This document shows, piece after piece, positions 42,154 through 51,389 of a stretch of DNA of 64,000 bases. This DNA is from an uncultured Clostridia bacterium. GTDB taxonomy: Bacteria > Bacillota > Clostridia > UMGS1883. The notes under the pieces were generated by a model. It saw only the letters and a program-made list of their open reading frames with translations. It did no database searches and was not told the origin of the DNA. The stretch spans positions 1 through 64,000 of the forward strand of contig CAKSFM010000009.1 of assembly GCA_934454525.1 (NCBI GenBank). Direction: 5' to 3'. The position numbers and the translations under genes were made by a program. Numbering within the stretch: position 1 is the first letter of the stretch; every line of letters starts with the position of its first letter.

Positions 42154-42752
42154 TAATCACGGAACGGGGAATGATTGTTCCCGATAAAAGCGAAATTATA
42201 ATTAACGAAAACGAGCTTGCATTAAGGCTCGGTATGAAGCGCGGGGCGGATCTCTCCTGCGCGGATAAGTGCATGGCAGAGGTTTTGCGTGCGAGTGAGC
42301 CGCGCGCGTGTTTTGTAAGGTGCAAAATATCTGTTTCGGGCGATATTTGCAATCTTGGCTTTGCTGAGGTTCAAAGCCGCTTGCTTGCAAAAAATCTTTG
42401 CGGATGCACACAAATGTATGCCTTTGGCGCAACACTCGGTGCTGCTGTTGACAGACTTATTGTGCGCAAAGAGGCGCTTTCACCGGCAGAACTGTTTATT
42501 GCTGACGCGGCAGCCTCCGCTTATATGGAAGCGCTTGCCGACTGCGTGAATAACCGCCTTAAAAAAGGCAAAAGCTGCCGCCCGCGGTTCAGTCCCGGTT
42601 TCGGCGGCTTCGGACTTTCATATCAGCAGCCGCTTCTTGATTTTTTGGACGCGCAGAGGCTGCTCGGCATAAAGCTTACGGAAAGTCAGATGATGCTGCC
42701 CGTGAAGTCCGTAACTGCTGTTATCGGAATCGGAGAGGATGATTTATATTGA
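42150..42752 (+). CDS. MetH reactivation-domain protein (stand-alone)
   Basis: The 200-residue protein resembles the C-terminal AdoMet-binding activation domain of cobalamin-dependent methionine synthase, with RFSPGFGGFGLSYQQPLLDFL in the position of the RxSPGYG motif. It should donate the methyl group of AdoMet to re-methylate oxidised cobalamin on MetH, which lacks this domain here. Start ATG 42150 overlaps metF; ATG 42171 is an alternative. Confidence 0.8.
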   Translation: MIITERGMIVPDKSEIIINENELALRLGMKRGADLSCADKCMAEVLRASEPRACFVRCKISVSGDICNLGFAEVQSRLLAKNLCGCTQMYAFGATLGAAVDRLIVRKEALSPAELFIADAAASAYMEALADCVNNRLKKGKSCRPRFSPGFGGFGLSYQQPLLDFLDAQRLLGIKLTESQMMLPVKSVTAVIGIGEDDLY

Positions 42753-45106
42753 ATATAACCGAACGATTAAAAAAAGAGAGAATTTATTTTGACGGCGCTA
42801 TCGGCACGGTTTTGCAGCAAAGCGGCAGCCTTGCGCCGGGCACTTCACCGGAAATGCTTAATATAACTAACAGCGAGGCTGTTGTGAATATGCACCGTTC
42901 GTATCTTGAAGCCGGCAGCGATGTTATTTCAACCAATACTTTCGGGGCGCATCACCTTAAATTTGAAAACTGCCGCGAGATAATTGAAAAGGCACTTGAA
43001 TGTGCAAAAAAAGCAATGTGCGGCTTTGAAAACCGATATATTGCTTTCAGCATCGGACCGACGGGGAGAATGCTGAAACCGCTCGGAGATCTTGATTTTG
43101 AGGACGCGGTGAAATCCTTTTCGGAAAGCATAAAAATCGCTGCGGACTGCGGCGCAGATTTAATTCTCTGCGAAACGCTGACAGACAGCTACGAAACAAA
43201 GGCGGCTCTCCTTGCCGCAAAGGAAAGCTGCTCGCTCCCTGTTTTTGTGACGAACGCTTATGATGAAAGCGGCAAGCTGATGACGGGAGCTGAGCCGAGG
43301 GCAATGATTGCAATGCTTGAGGGTTTAGGTGCGGACGCAATCGGAATAAATTGTTCTTTTGGTCCGGATAAAGCAGCGCCGATTGCCGAAGAGTATCTGA
43401 AGTATTCTTCAATTCCGATTATTGTGAATCCGAATGCCGGATTGCCGACGGTTAAAAACGGGGAAACTGTTTACACGACCGGCAGCGGAGAGTTTTCCGA
43501 TATTATGCGGCGCATTGCCCAAAAGGGTGCGGCAGTGCTCGGCGGCTGCTGCGGCACCACGCCGGAATATATAGCCGCAACCATTGCAAAGACCAAAAAC
43601 ATTCCCTATGAATATCCGTCCTTTAAGGCACACACGCTTGTGTCATCCTACACACATGCGGTTGAAATCGGGAAAACACCGGTTCTTATCGGCGAAAGAA
43701 TAAATCCCACCGGCAAAAAAGCTTTCAAACAGGCTCTGCGTGACGGTGATATAAGTTATATTCTGAATGAAGCCGTCCGCCAGGAGGAGAGGGGCGTTCA
43801 CATTCTCGACGTTAATGTCGGACTGCCGGAAATCGATGAAAAAGCCATGATGACGGATGCCGTAACGGCGCTCCAGGGAGTGACGGATTTGCCGCTGCAG
43901 CTTGATTCTTCATCACCGAAGGTGCTTGAAAACGCACTGCGGATTTATAACGGAAAACCGCTTTTAAACTCAGTTGACGCAACAGCGGAAAAAATGAAGA
44001 AAATATTTCCGCTTGCGAAAAAATACGGTGCGGCTGTGATTGCTCTTGCGCTTGATGAAAACGGAATTCCCGATACGGCGGAGGGCAGACTTTCCGCAAT
44101 TGAAAAAATTATTTCGGAAGCGGAAAAGTACGGAATTCACAAAAAAGATATTATTGCAGATCCTCTTGCGCTCACCGTATCATCGGAAGAAAAAAGCGCT
44201 GTCACCACACTTGAAGCCGTTCGCCTTATCAAAGACCGCGTCGGCGTCAAAACAAGTCTTGGGGTGTCAAACATTTCGTTCGGACTGCCGGAACGCGATA
44301 AAATCAATTCCGCATTTTTTGCGATTGCACTTGAAAACGGACTTGACTGCGCCATAATGAATCCGTTTTCGCGCAGAATGACGGACGTTTATTTTGCTTT
44401 CAGTGCACTGCACGGCCTTGACCCGAGCTGTGCGGAATATATTGCTTATGCATCGGAAAACACGGACGCAGCTCCCGAAATGCGTCAAGCAGGCGATTTG
44501 AAATACTCCATTATCAAAGGACTCCGAGAAAATGCAGCGATGCAGACGGAGGAATTGCTTAAGGGAAACGCACCGCTTGATATTATAAACAATATGATAA
44601 TTCCCGCGCTTGACGAGGTCGGACGCGCTTTTGAGGAAAAGCGGCTTTTTCTGCCGCAGCTGCTTGCCTCTGCCGAAACCGCAACAACAGCATTCAATAT
44701 CATAAAAAAGAAGCTGCCGAAAAATGACGGCGGCGGATCTGAACCCGTTATACTTGCAACCGTAAAGGGAGATATTCACGACATCGGGAAAAATATTGTC
44801 CGCGTACTTCTGGAAAGCTTCGGCTTTCGCGTTATTGACCTTGGGCGCGATGTTCCTCCGGAAACGGTTGTCCGCTCAGCGGAGGAAACAGGCTGCCGTC
44901 TTATCGGCTTAAGTGCGCTGATGACAACCACCGTTGCGTCAATGCAAAAGACCATTGAAATGCTTCATCAAAAGGTCGGAGAGGTTACGGTGATTGTCGG
45001 CGGAGCGGTTTTGACGGCGGAATATGCAAAAATGATAGGCGCCGATTTTTATGCGGCAGACGCAATGGAAACAGTCAATATTGCGAAGGAGCATTACGGA
45101 AGATGA
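42749..45106 (+). CDS. metH: Cobalamin-dependent methionine synthase, no activation domain
   Basis: The 785-residue protein has, in order: the homocysteine-binding barrel (1-290, zinc Cys in GGCCGTTPEYI), the pterin-binding barrel (about 305-560, IGERINPTGKKAF), the cobalamin cap (about 580-660) and the B12-binding Rossmann domain with DIHDIGKNIV (His ligand near residue 677). The usual fourth domain is absent and supplied by the preceding gene. The TTG start overlaps that gene's stop as TTGA, with GGAGAGGA upstream. It makes methionine from homocysteine, which luxS/mtnN can provide. Confidence 0.95.
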   Translation: MNITERLKKERIYFDGAIGTVLQQSGSLAPGTSPEMLNITNSEAVVNMHRSYLEAGSDVISTNTFGAHHLKFENCREIIEKALECAKKAMCGFENRYIAFSIGPTGRMLKPLGDLDFEDAVKSFSESIKIAADCGADLILCETLTDSYETKAALLAAKESCSLPVFVTNAYDESGKLMTGAEPRAMIAMLEGLGADAIGINCSFGPDKAAPIAEEYLKYSSIPIIVNPNAGLPTVKNGETVYTTGSGEFSDIMRRIAQKGAAVLGGCCGTTPEYIAATIAKTKNIPYEYPSFKAHTLVSSYTHAVEIGKTPVLIGERINPTGKKAFKQALRDGDISYILNEAVRQEERGVHILDVNVGLPEIDEKAMMTDAVTALQGVTDLPLQLDSSSPKVLENALRIYNGKPLLNSVDATAEKMKKIFPLAKKYGAAVIALALDENGIPDTAEGRLSAIEKIISEAEKYGIHKKDIIADPLALTVSSEEKSAVTTLEAVRLIKDRVGVKTSLGVSNISFGLPERDKINSAFFAIALENGLDCAIMNPFSRRMTDVYFAFSALHGLDPSCAEYIAYASENTDAAPEMRQAGDLKYSIIKGLRENAAMQTEELLKGNAPLDIINNMIIPALDEVGRAFEEKRLFLPQLLASAETATTAFNIIKKKLPKNDGGGSEPVILATVKGDIHDIGKNIVRVLLESFGFRVIDLGRDVPPETVVRSAEETGCRLIGLSALMTTTVASMQKTIEMLHQKVGEVTVIVGGAVLTAEYAKMIGADFYAADAMETVNIAKEHYGR

Positions 45107-45414
45107 CCTATTTCGTATATATGCTGCGCTGCGAGGATAATTCCCTGTATACGGGGATAACCACGGATATTCCAAGAAGATACAGCGAGCACACGGCGAG
45201 AGACGGAAAAGGCGCAAAATATACAAGTGTTCACCGCGCCGCAGCGGTTGCCGCAGCATGGGAAACAAGCGGCGGCAGAAGCGCAGCTTCCAAGCTCGAA
45301 TATTTTATAAAGCGCCTGCGCAAAACGGACAAAGAAATGCTTGTGCAGAATCCGCAGCTGCTTGCACAGATGAGCGGCATTGAAGTAAAAATCGCTGATT
45401 TAAACGGAGGATAA
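45103..45414 (+). CDS. GIY-YIG nuclease domain protein (UPF0213)
   Basis: The 103-residue protein is a single GIY-YIG domain of the YhbQ/YazA type: YFVYMLRCEDNSLYTGITTDIPRRYSEH, then KLEYFIKRLRK. The biological substrate is not established for this family. ATG 45103 overlaps the metH stop (ATGA), so it is part of the met operon. Confidence 0.9.
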   Translation: MTYFVYMLRCEDNSLYTGITTDIPRRYSEHTARDGKGAKYTSVHRAAAVAAAWETSGGRSAASKLEYFIKRLRKTDKEMLVQNPQLLAQMSGIEVKIADLNGG

Positions 45415-45415
45415 A

Positions 45416-46267
45416 ATGTCAAAAAAAAATAAAGCAATAATTCAAATGATTGTGTGCAGCGTCCTGTGGAGCATTGCAGGAATTGTGATAAAGCAGATAA
45501 ACTGCAGCGCCGTTGTGATAACAGGTTTTCGCAGCCTGTTTTCGGCATTAACCGTGCTTGCATTTATGAAGTTTGCCAAGCTTAAATTCACATTCAGCCG
45601 CAGAGTTGTGCCAACGGCAATATGTATGTGTATAACGTTTTTTTGCTTTGTCGGTGCAAACAAGCTGACCACTGCCGCAAATGCAATTGTGCTGCAGTTC
45701 ACCTCACCCGTGTTTGTCATGCTTATTTCGGCGGTGATATACAAAACAAAGTTTAAGCCAAGCGATATCGCTGCAGTTGCGGCAACGCTTTTCGGCATCT
45801 CGCTGTTTTTCTTCGACCAGCTTGATTCCGGGAGTGTGATCGGAAATATTGTTGCGATTCTTGCCGGCTTTTTCATGGCGGGAATATTTGTTTTCGGCGG
45901 TAACAGCAGCCGCGCCGAGCGCATGACGGGAACGCTTATCGGGCATATTATGACGGCTGTGATAGGAATAAGTTTTCTTCCGTTCACGCAGAATGTTATA
46001 GACGGAAAAGCCGTAACCGGATTTGTGATCCTCGGAGTGTTCCAGCTTGGTATCCCGTACATACTCGTTGCGCTTGCACTGTCAAACTGCCCTCCGCTTG
46101 CGTGCAATCTTATCGGGGTTATAGAGCCGCTGCTCAATCCCGTCTGGGTATTTATCTTCAACGGCGAAAGACCGGGGAAAAACGCTTTTATAGGTGCGGT
46201 TATAATTCTTATTTCGATAACCGTGTGGTGCATCTATAAAGACAGAAAAGAAACAGAGGAGCTGTAA
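45416..46267 (+). CDS. EamA/DMT family transporter
   Basis: The 283-residue protein has ten predicted helices in two EamA halves (VCSVLWSIAGIVIKQ, and the second half with GVIEPLLNPVWVFIFNGERPG). It likely moves small metabolites; the substrate is unknown. It starts two bases after the GIY-YIG stop. The C-terminus ETEEL is encoded within the palindromic terminator shared with the convergent gene. Confidence 0.85.
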   Translation: MSKKNKAIIQMIVCSVLWSIAGIVIKQINCSAVVITGFRSLFSALTVLAFMKFAKLKFTFSRRVVPTAICMCITFFCFVGANKLTTAANAIVLQFTSPVFVMLISAVIYKTKFKPSDIAAVAATLFGISLFFFDQLDSGSVIGNIVAILAGFFMAGIFVFGGNSSRAERMTGTLIGHIMTAVIGISFLPFTQNVIDGKAVTGFVILGVFQLGIPYILVALALSNCPPLACNLIGVIEPLLNPVWVFIFNGERPGKNAFIGAVIILISITVWCIYKDRKETEEL

Positions 46268-46293
46268 GCACACGCTTACAGCTCCTCTGTTTC
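46250..46293. terminator. Bidirectional terminator encoding both C-termini
   Basis: A perfect 20-bp stem (46250-46269 with 46274-46293) closes an ACAC loop. Each arm, read on its own strand, contains GAAACAGAGGAGCTGTAA, so both convergent EamA genes end in the same residues ETEEL and stop inside the stem. Confidence 0.9.
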
Positions 46294-47238
46294 ATCTTTT
46301 CTGAAATTCGGGAAAAGCTCATCAAAATCTGCCGCCGCCAAAATTCCGCAGATAACGACAACGGTGCAGCAGGCGATTGTTTCAAAACGCAGAATTGAAA
46401 AATCGCGCAGCAGAATCACGCTGAAAACAATTGTCCACGCCGTGTAGGTTATGTTAAGCCCCATCGCCTTGGAAACGCCGGCTTTTGCAATCGCTCTGTA
46501 GTATGACAGATATGACGCGGACGCAAAAAGTGCGGCAGCGGCAATTATGAGCAGCGCCGATATATTCTCTTTGTTAAACAGGCTTGCAGTGAATCCGATT
46601 CCGTGCAGCAGCGGAATTATAATAAACCCGTAAATTGCCGCCGATACACTTTGTCGTATGAGCAGGGCACAGTCGCTGTTGATTCTGCCTTTCAGACATT
46701 TTGATACGATAACACCCTCAATTCCCCAGCCGAACGCACACATAAACGCACCCGATAAACCGAGCCAAAAGTTTTTTACCTCAACATCGGATGAAAAACT
46801 CAGCCCGTAAACGCCCATAAGCGTGAAAAAAAGAAAAATCCACTGCCGCCGCCTGATTTTTTCTTTTAAGAATATCCATGCAAGCACACTTCCGATTGCC
46901 GGATAAACCGCGCTTGTAACCGCGCCGATCGCCGAGCCCGCGTAATTTACCGCGATAACATAACCGGTCATGCCGACAGGTCCGCCGATTGCAGAGGAAA
47001 TTACAAGGTAAATAAAATCCTTTGTGCGAAACAGTCTGAAAACATCTCTGAGATTGCCCCGTACGCCGTTGTATATCCACATGTAAAACGCCGAAAAAGC
47101 GTCGTGAATAAACGTGCTGACAAACGGAGCGAGAAACAGTCCCCGTCCGCCGGAAAATGCAGGCATCATTGACAGGGCAATTCCCAAAACAACAGTTTCA
47201 AGCGCCCATAAAATCCCTGCCGAAATACCGTAAATCAT
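46276..47238 (-). CDS. EamA/DMT family transporter
   Basis: The 320-residue protein has ten predicted helices; the second EamA half contains GLSGAFMCAFGWGIEGVIV. GGGGAGGA precedes ATG 47238, which overlaps the HAD gene stop (ATGA), so I prefer it over the longer form. Not closely similar to the convergent EamA protein except for the shared C-terminal tail. Substrate unknown. Confidence 0.85.
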   Translation of the reverse strand: MIYGISAGILWALETVVLGIALSMMPAFSGGRGLFLAPFVSTFIHDAFSAFYMWIYNGVRGNLRDVFRLFRTKDFIYLVISSAIGGPVGMTGYVIAVNYAGSAIGAVTSAVYPAIGSVLAWIFLKEKIRRRQWIFLFFTLMGVYGLSFSSDVEVKNFWLGLSGAFMCAFGWGIEGVIVSKCLKGRINSDCALLIRQSVSAAIYGFIIIPLLHGIGFTASLFNKENISALLIIAAAALFASASYLSYYRAIAKAGVSKAMGLNITYTAWTIVFSVILLRDFSILRFETIACCTVVVICGILAAADFDELFPNFRKDETEEL

Positions 47239-47954
47239 TGCGCGCAGTCCTCCCCGATAAGTTCTGAAATATGAGAAATGTCGGGAAGACAAGCGTCCGC
47301 AGGGGCGCTTGATTCGTTCGTATTGCCGACAAGAATAACGGGGATTCCGGCATTGCGTGCAAATTTAATATCAGTCACGGTATCGCCGACCATTATCATT
47401 TTTTCGGGCGGTATGCCGAAAACTTCGGAAATAGTCTTTGCGCACTGAGGATTCGGCTTGACCGGCATATTCCCGTCATCGGTGAAAACTCCGTCAAATA
47501 AATCCTTAATCCCAAGCGAGGCAAGGCATTTACCCGTAATTTCGGGATTGTCCGTCGTAACAACGAAAAGCCGCCTGCCGCCGTTTTTCAAATTCTCAAG
47601 CACGCCGCGGATGTTTTCGCATGTCGGTCTGACCGTTCCGAAACAGGCGTTTCGCGTGTATGCGGCTTCCGTCATGCCGATTGCTTCACTTTGCGGAAGC
47701 TCCGCGCCGTACCTTTGCAAAACCTCACGCAGAGCAAGCCCGATCTGCGCATATGTACCCTTGCACAAAAGCCCGTCAGCCGCGGCTTTTCCGCTTTTCA
47801 CGCCTATTGCTTCAAGCAGCTTTTCGGAAGGAATGTCTTCCCGGTGCAGCTGCGAAAGTATGTCTTTTATCACATAATCGGAAACCGTGACCCAAAAATC
47901 ATCAAATGCAAGCAGCGTTCCGTCCTTATCAAAAATTATTGCGCGAATATCCAT
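47235..47954 (-). CDS. HAD-family hydrolase, phosphoglycolate-phosphatase-like
   Basis: The 239-residue protein has the HAD motifs FDKDGTLL (nucleophile Asp), VVTTDNP (motif II), KPNPQC (motif III Lys) and MVGDTVTDIKFARNAG (motif IV), with a helical C1 cap between I and II. A small-molecule phosphatase role is likely. It begins two bases after the regulator stop and overlaps the EamA start. Confidence 0.9.
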   Translation of the reverse strand: MDIRAIIFDKDGTLLAFDDFWVTVSDYVIKDILSQLHREDIPSEKLLEAIGVKSGKAAADGLLCKGTYAQIGLALREVLQRYGAELPQSEAIGMTEAAYTRNACFGTVRPTCENIRGVLENLKNGGRRLFVVTTDNPEITGKCLASLGIKDLFDGVFTDDGNMPVKPNPQCAKTISEVFGIPPEKMIMVGDTVTDIKFARNAGIPVILVGNTNESSAPADACLPDISHISELIGEDCAQ

Positions 47955-47955
47955 A

Positions 47956-48585
47956 TCATATCTTCCTTTTTAAAATGATCAAATCTGCGGCAGTGCAAAA
48001 AACAAAGTAAAAAATCCAAAACATATAAACGTTTCTCGGCAAAATGGCAAAGTAAATGGGAATCGGCGCAAAGCAGCCGTCAAATCCGCGGCGAATCCCG
48101 ATTTCAAAGAAGTTAAACATCCATGAAAGCGGAATAAGCAGAATTACCCATATGTTGGCGGCAAGAAAATACCTCACGGTTTTTTTATTGAAGGAATCCG
48201 CAATTCCGCCGATAACGAATATTCCCGAGCCAATCAGCAAAGCCGCAAGCCCGGGAAGGGCGGCAATGTCGCGCTGAAGCTCAAACCATATAAAAACGGA
48301 GGAAATAACGCCGAGAAAATTTAGCAACGTTCCGATTGCCGCGGCAGTGTTTGCCGAAAGCCGCGGAGCGTGTGAGGCAGAATTATCCTGCGTGCCTTTC
48401 AGCAGATAATCCGTTGTTGTGCCGAAAATATCACTAAGCAAGACAATTTTTTCCGCATCGGGAACACTTTGCCCCGTTTCCCATTTTGAAACTGCCTGGC
48501 GCGACACGTCTGCCGTTTCGGCAAGCTGCTCCTGTGAAAGCGATTTTTCTTTTCTGAGTTTGTAAATTCTTTCTCCCAATGTCAT
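47956..48585 (-). CDS. XRE-type regulator with membrane helices
   Basis: The 209-residue protein has an N-terminal HTH_3 domain (residues 3-57, LRKEKSLSQEQLAETADVSRQAVSKWETG) and then four predicted transmembrane helices (about 80-205). Membrane-tethered XRE regulators of this plan are common in Firmicutes and usually act on neighbouring transport genes. The start at 48585 follows AGAGGTG. It forms an operon with the HAD and EamA genes. Confidence 0.85.
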   Translation of the reverse strand: MTLGERIYKLRKEKSLSQEQLAETADVSRQAVSKWETGQSVPDAEKIVLLSDIFGTTTDYLLKGTQDNSASHAPRLSANTAAAIGTLLNFLGVISSVFIWFELQRDIAALPGLAALLIGSGIFVIGGIADSFNKKTVRYFLAANIWVILLIPLSWMFNFFEIGIRRGFDGCFAPIPIYFAILPRNVYMFWIFYFVFCTAADLIILKRKI

Positions 48586-48608
48586 TTTAAACACCTCTTT
48601 CGCAGAAT

Positions 48609-48637
48609 ATTGTACTATGCTGCAGCCGAGCATACAA
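48609..48637 (-). promoter_or_regulatory. Promoter of the regulator-HAD-EamA operon
   Basis: On the minus strand TTGTAT (48632-48637) and TACAAT (48609-48614) are 17 bases apart. Confidence 0.55.
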
Positions 48638-48775
48638 GCAAACAAAGGCGGAAATTTGTCAACCGGCAGTTGCAAACGGCTATAACCCGTCATTTTCTAT
48701 TATAAAACACAAAGGCTGCCGTGTCAAATTAAAATTAGCTGCTCAGTTGCTCCTTTTCTCATTTGCGGCAGACAT

Positions 48776-48809
48776 AACAGACCCGAACCCCATGGGGTTC
48801 GGGTCTGTT
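48776..48809. repeat. Perfect 34-bp palindrome made of element ends
   Basis: AACAGACCCGAACCCC is followed directly by its reverse complement. AACAGACCCGAACCCC is also the left end of copy 2 of the structured element (37038-37053), so this is a minimal form of that family. On RNA it would be a 16-bp hairpin. Confidence 0.75.
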
Positions 48810-48825
48810 TGTGTTAAGCAGATAT

Positions 48826-49079
48826 GTTAATATCCGAACCCGCTCAAAAAGCCTGAAAATTGTCTTTTTCTGTGTTGTCGGACTTGATATACGTCAGTAT
48901 GTCTGCGCCCTTACGCCTTGAAAAATCCTGATTTTCAGTCCTTTTGAGTCTTTCAGATTTTTTTGATTGGATTTTTCGTTCAGTACAAGCAAAAATGCTC
49001 GCAAATACTTTCATATTTGCGAGCATTTTTGCGCTGTAATGTCGGAAAAGACTTCAAAAAAACGAGTTCGGATACTGAC
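48826..49079. repeat. 254-bp hairpin element with terminal inverted repeats
   Basis: The ends GTTAATATCCGAACCCG (48826-) and CGAGTTCGGATACTGAC (to 49079) are imperfect inverted repeats, extended inward by matching A/T-rich stretches. A perfect 17-bp stem with loop CTTTCA lies at 48991-49030 and probably terminates transcription in both directions. A 60-residue minus-strand frame inside lacks a good ribosome-binding site and I do not call it. Confidence 0.6.
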
Positions 49080-49087
49080 ACATCTGT

Positions 49088-51376
49088 TTAATTTTTTGTT
49101 TTAACAACTATTACGCGGACAATTCCGCCGTCCTTTAAGCTTTGGTCGGAATAGAGCGTTACTGCCGAAACGTTTGCCGAATTGAGCATTTCATCCTCAG
49201 ACATTGAGGAGAATTTATCTGCCGAGGTTCCGCCGTAAATTTTAACGTTATCGGAAACAGTGTAGGTTGTGTTCCCAAGCCTTATCCGCCCTTTGGTGTA
49301 TGCCGCAACCGATGAAGAGGATGCAAGCTTTTCCATTGCCTTGGCGCTTGTTTTGCCATCCGTTGTTTTAACAATTTCCACCGCGTCCGCATTTCCGAGC
49401 TTCAGTGCGGTGGTAATGCTTATATCTCCGTCATCGGTCAGGACACTGTACTGACCCTTGCCGCCCGATGATTTTATGACGCCGAAGTTTGATTCCGACT
49501 TTGTCACATCCTTTATATACAAAAACGAAATATCGTTCATGCTGCCGCTCATCTGAACATGAATTACCTGACTGCGCCCCCAGTCCGCAGTGGAAAGCTC
49601 GTGCCGCTCCACTTTGCGGACAGTTGCCCTGCCGTCCGTTTTCTCCGTCAGCTCCAGAATTGCACAGTCGCTTGTGAGCCAGTGACCGTCAAGTGAGGGA
49701 ACGGCTGAATCGAATTTCCCGGTAACCACCTTGGGAGTTACATATGTGAGATGCGCGATTCCGTTTGAATAGGTGATTTTCATAACGCTGCCGACATAAT
49801 CCGAATAATCATCATCCGTTTCATATGTTACGGAATTTCCGTCCGGCAGGGTTACGTCCGCATAGCGATGCCTCTGCCCCTTGTCATCCTCGTCCTTCGA
49901 GATTTTGCTGTAACACTCATTGAGCACAACAACATCCAGTGCACCGGTCGAGTTGAGGTCAACAACATCGATAACATCGCCGCTTCTTCCGAGCAGCAGC
50001 GTTACGCGGTCGCCGATTTTAAATGCGCCGTCCGATTCGTTCATTTTATTGATTGCAGTCTGCGATGAAAGATTGTACGTCTTATCGGAAATTTTAACAC
50101 TTGTCACATTTGCCTTAATAGGATAAGCCTCCTCATAAGTTCCTGTGATTTTATCGGCATACGCATAAACTGTGTTTGTTGCGCGTTCATAATACACAAC
50201 GTCATACAGCTTAATATCCGATACGGACGCCCTTTCGCCCTTGCGATAAACATTCAGTGCAGCCGTTGACGAAAGAGAGAACAGCGAATAAATCTGCTGC
50301 GAATCGGTTGTTATTGTGCACGGTCCGTCAAGAGTGCTCTTATTAAGCATGATTCTTGCAAGACTGCCGTCTGCGGCATAGTAAAGCGCGGCGGTTCGCC
50401 CGTTTTCCATTTTTGAAACGCCTTCTTCAAGAGACAGCGCCTTACCATCGCTATAGACAGGGGTTGAGGCATCAAGGCTTTCCGTCCGCGGAGTGCCGTC
50501 CGCGGTGAAGCTCAGTTCTATTTTGCCGGTGTCACCGTTTTTGGAAGCACTCACTATGGTAACCGCCTGCTTTGTTTCCTTTTCGGGAACAAATGCAACG
50601 GCTTTCTGATCGCTGTCAAGATAAAGCGTTCCGAGAATTCCGTAATCATCCGCCGTTATCCCCGATGATTGCGCCAGCTTGAACGTGCCGCCCGTGGTAA
50701 CAATATTTCCTGCCGCAACGGACGCGTCATAGCTCTGATCGCCGTAGATTACAATATCCTCCCTGCGCGATGAACTGAGAAGCTGCACCGAGGTTTCGCC
50801 CTCCTTTTTATCTGCAAGCAGCGTGTTATATGCAAGATATGCCGCATTGCCGCGCGTGACATTTTCATACTTTCCGAACGAGATTCCGTCCGTTATTCCA
50901 AGCGCCTCGGCCTTGGAAATATATCCGTCCGGCCAGCGGTAGCCAACGTCCTCTCCGTTATATCCGAGCATACGGACAAGGATTGTCAGCGCCTGGGCAT
51001 AGTTGATTTTTTCATCCGCGCCGAAAGACCCGTCGGGATATCCGTTAATTATTTCGCGGGCGGCAATATAGTTTATATATCCGCTTGCCCAGCTGCCGGA
51101 GGGAACGTCGCCGAATATAGTGCTTGCACTGTAGGACGCGGCATTTTTCTCCTCGCCGAGCATATGAACGGCTATTTTTGCGAACTGAGCGCGCGTGAGC
51201 AGCTCATCGGGATGAAAGCTTCCGTCACCGTAGCCGTTTAGAATGCCCAGCCGCGAAAGCGTTACAATTGCTGTTCCCACGCTGCTTGCGGCGTCAATAT
51301 CGGAAAACGAAGCCGACGCGGCGCATGAAAAAAGCATTAAAAGCGCAAGCGCAAGCGATGTGATTTTATATTTCAT
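49088..51376 (-). CDS. Secreted S-layer-homology protein
   Basis: The 762-residue protein has a signal peptide (residues 1-22) and three N-terminal SLH domains (about 23-190: LSRLGILNGYGDGSFHPDELLTRAQFAKIAVHML, EIINGYPDGSFGADEKINYAQALTILVRML, and a more divergent third). A long beta-rich region of unknown family follows (about 200-762). It is probably a non-covalently anchored cell-wall protein. It stands 14 bases downstream of the export permease gene and may share that transcript. Confidence 0.85.
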   Translation of the reverse strand: MKYKITSLALALLMLFSCAASASFSDIDAASSVGTAIVTLSRLGILNGYGDGSFHPDELLTRAQFAKIAVHMLGEEKNAASYSASTIFGDVPSGSWASGYINYIAAREIINGYPDGSFGADEKINYAQALTILVRMLGYNGEDVGYRWPDGYISKAEALGITDGISFGKYENVTRGNAAYLAYNTLLADKKEGETSVQLLSSSRREDIVIYGDQSYDASVAAGNIVTTGGTFKLAQSSGITADDYGILGTLYLDSDQKAVAFVPEKETKQAVTIVSASKNGDTGKIELSFTADGTPRTESLDASTPVYSDGKALSLEEGVSKMENGRTAALYYAADGSLARIMLNKSTLDGPCTITTDSQQIYSLFSLSSTAALNVYRKGERASVSDIKLYDVVYYERATNTVYAYADKITGTYEEAYPIKANVTSVKISDKTYNLSSQTAINKMNESDGAFKIGDRVTLLLGRSGDVIDVVDLNSTGALDVVVLNECYSKISKDEDDKGQRHRYADVTLPDGNSVTYETDDDYSDYVGSVMKITYSNGIAHLTYVTPKVVTGKFDSAVPSLDGHWLTSDCAILELTEKTDGRATVRKVERHELSTADWGRSQVIHVQMSGSMNDISFLYIKDVTKSESNFGVIKSSGGKGQYSVLTDDGDISITTALKLGNADAVEIVKTTDGKTSAKAMEKLASSSSVAAYTKGRIRLGNTTYTVSDNVKIYGGTSADKFSSMSEDEMLNSANVSAVTLYSDQSLKDGGIVRVIVVKTKN

Positions 51377-51389
51377 AAATTACTCCCCT

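Noticed and set aside
48844..49026. 60-codon minus-strand open frame
   Set aside because: It lies wholly inside the hairpin element at 48826-49079 and has no convincing start signal.
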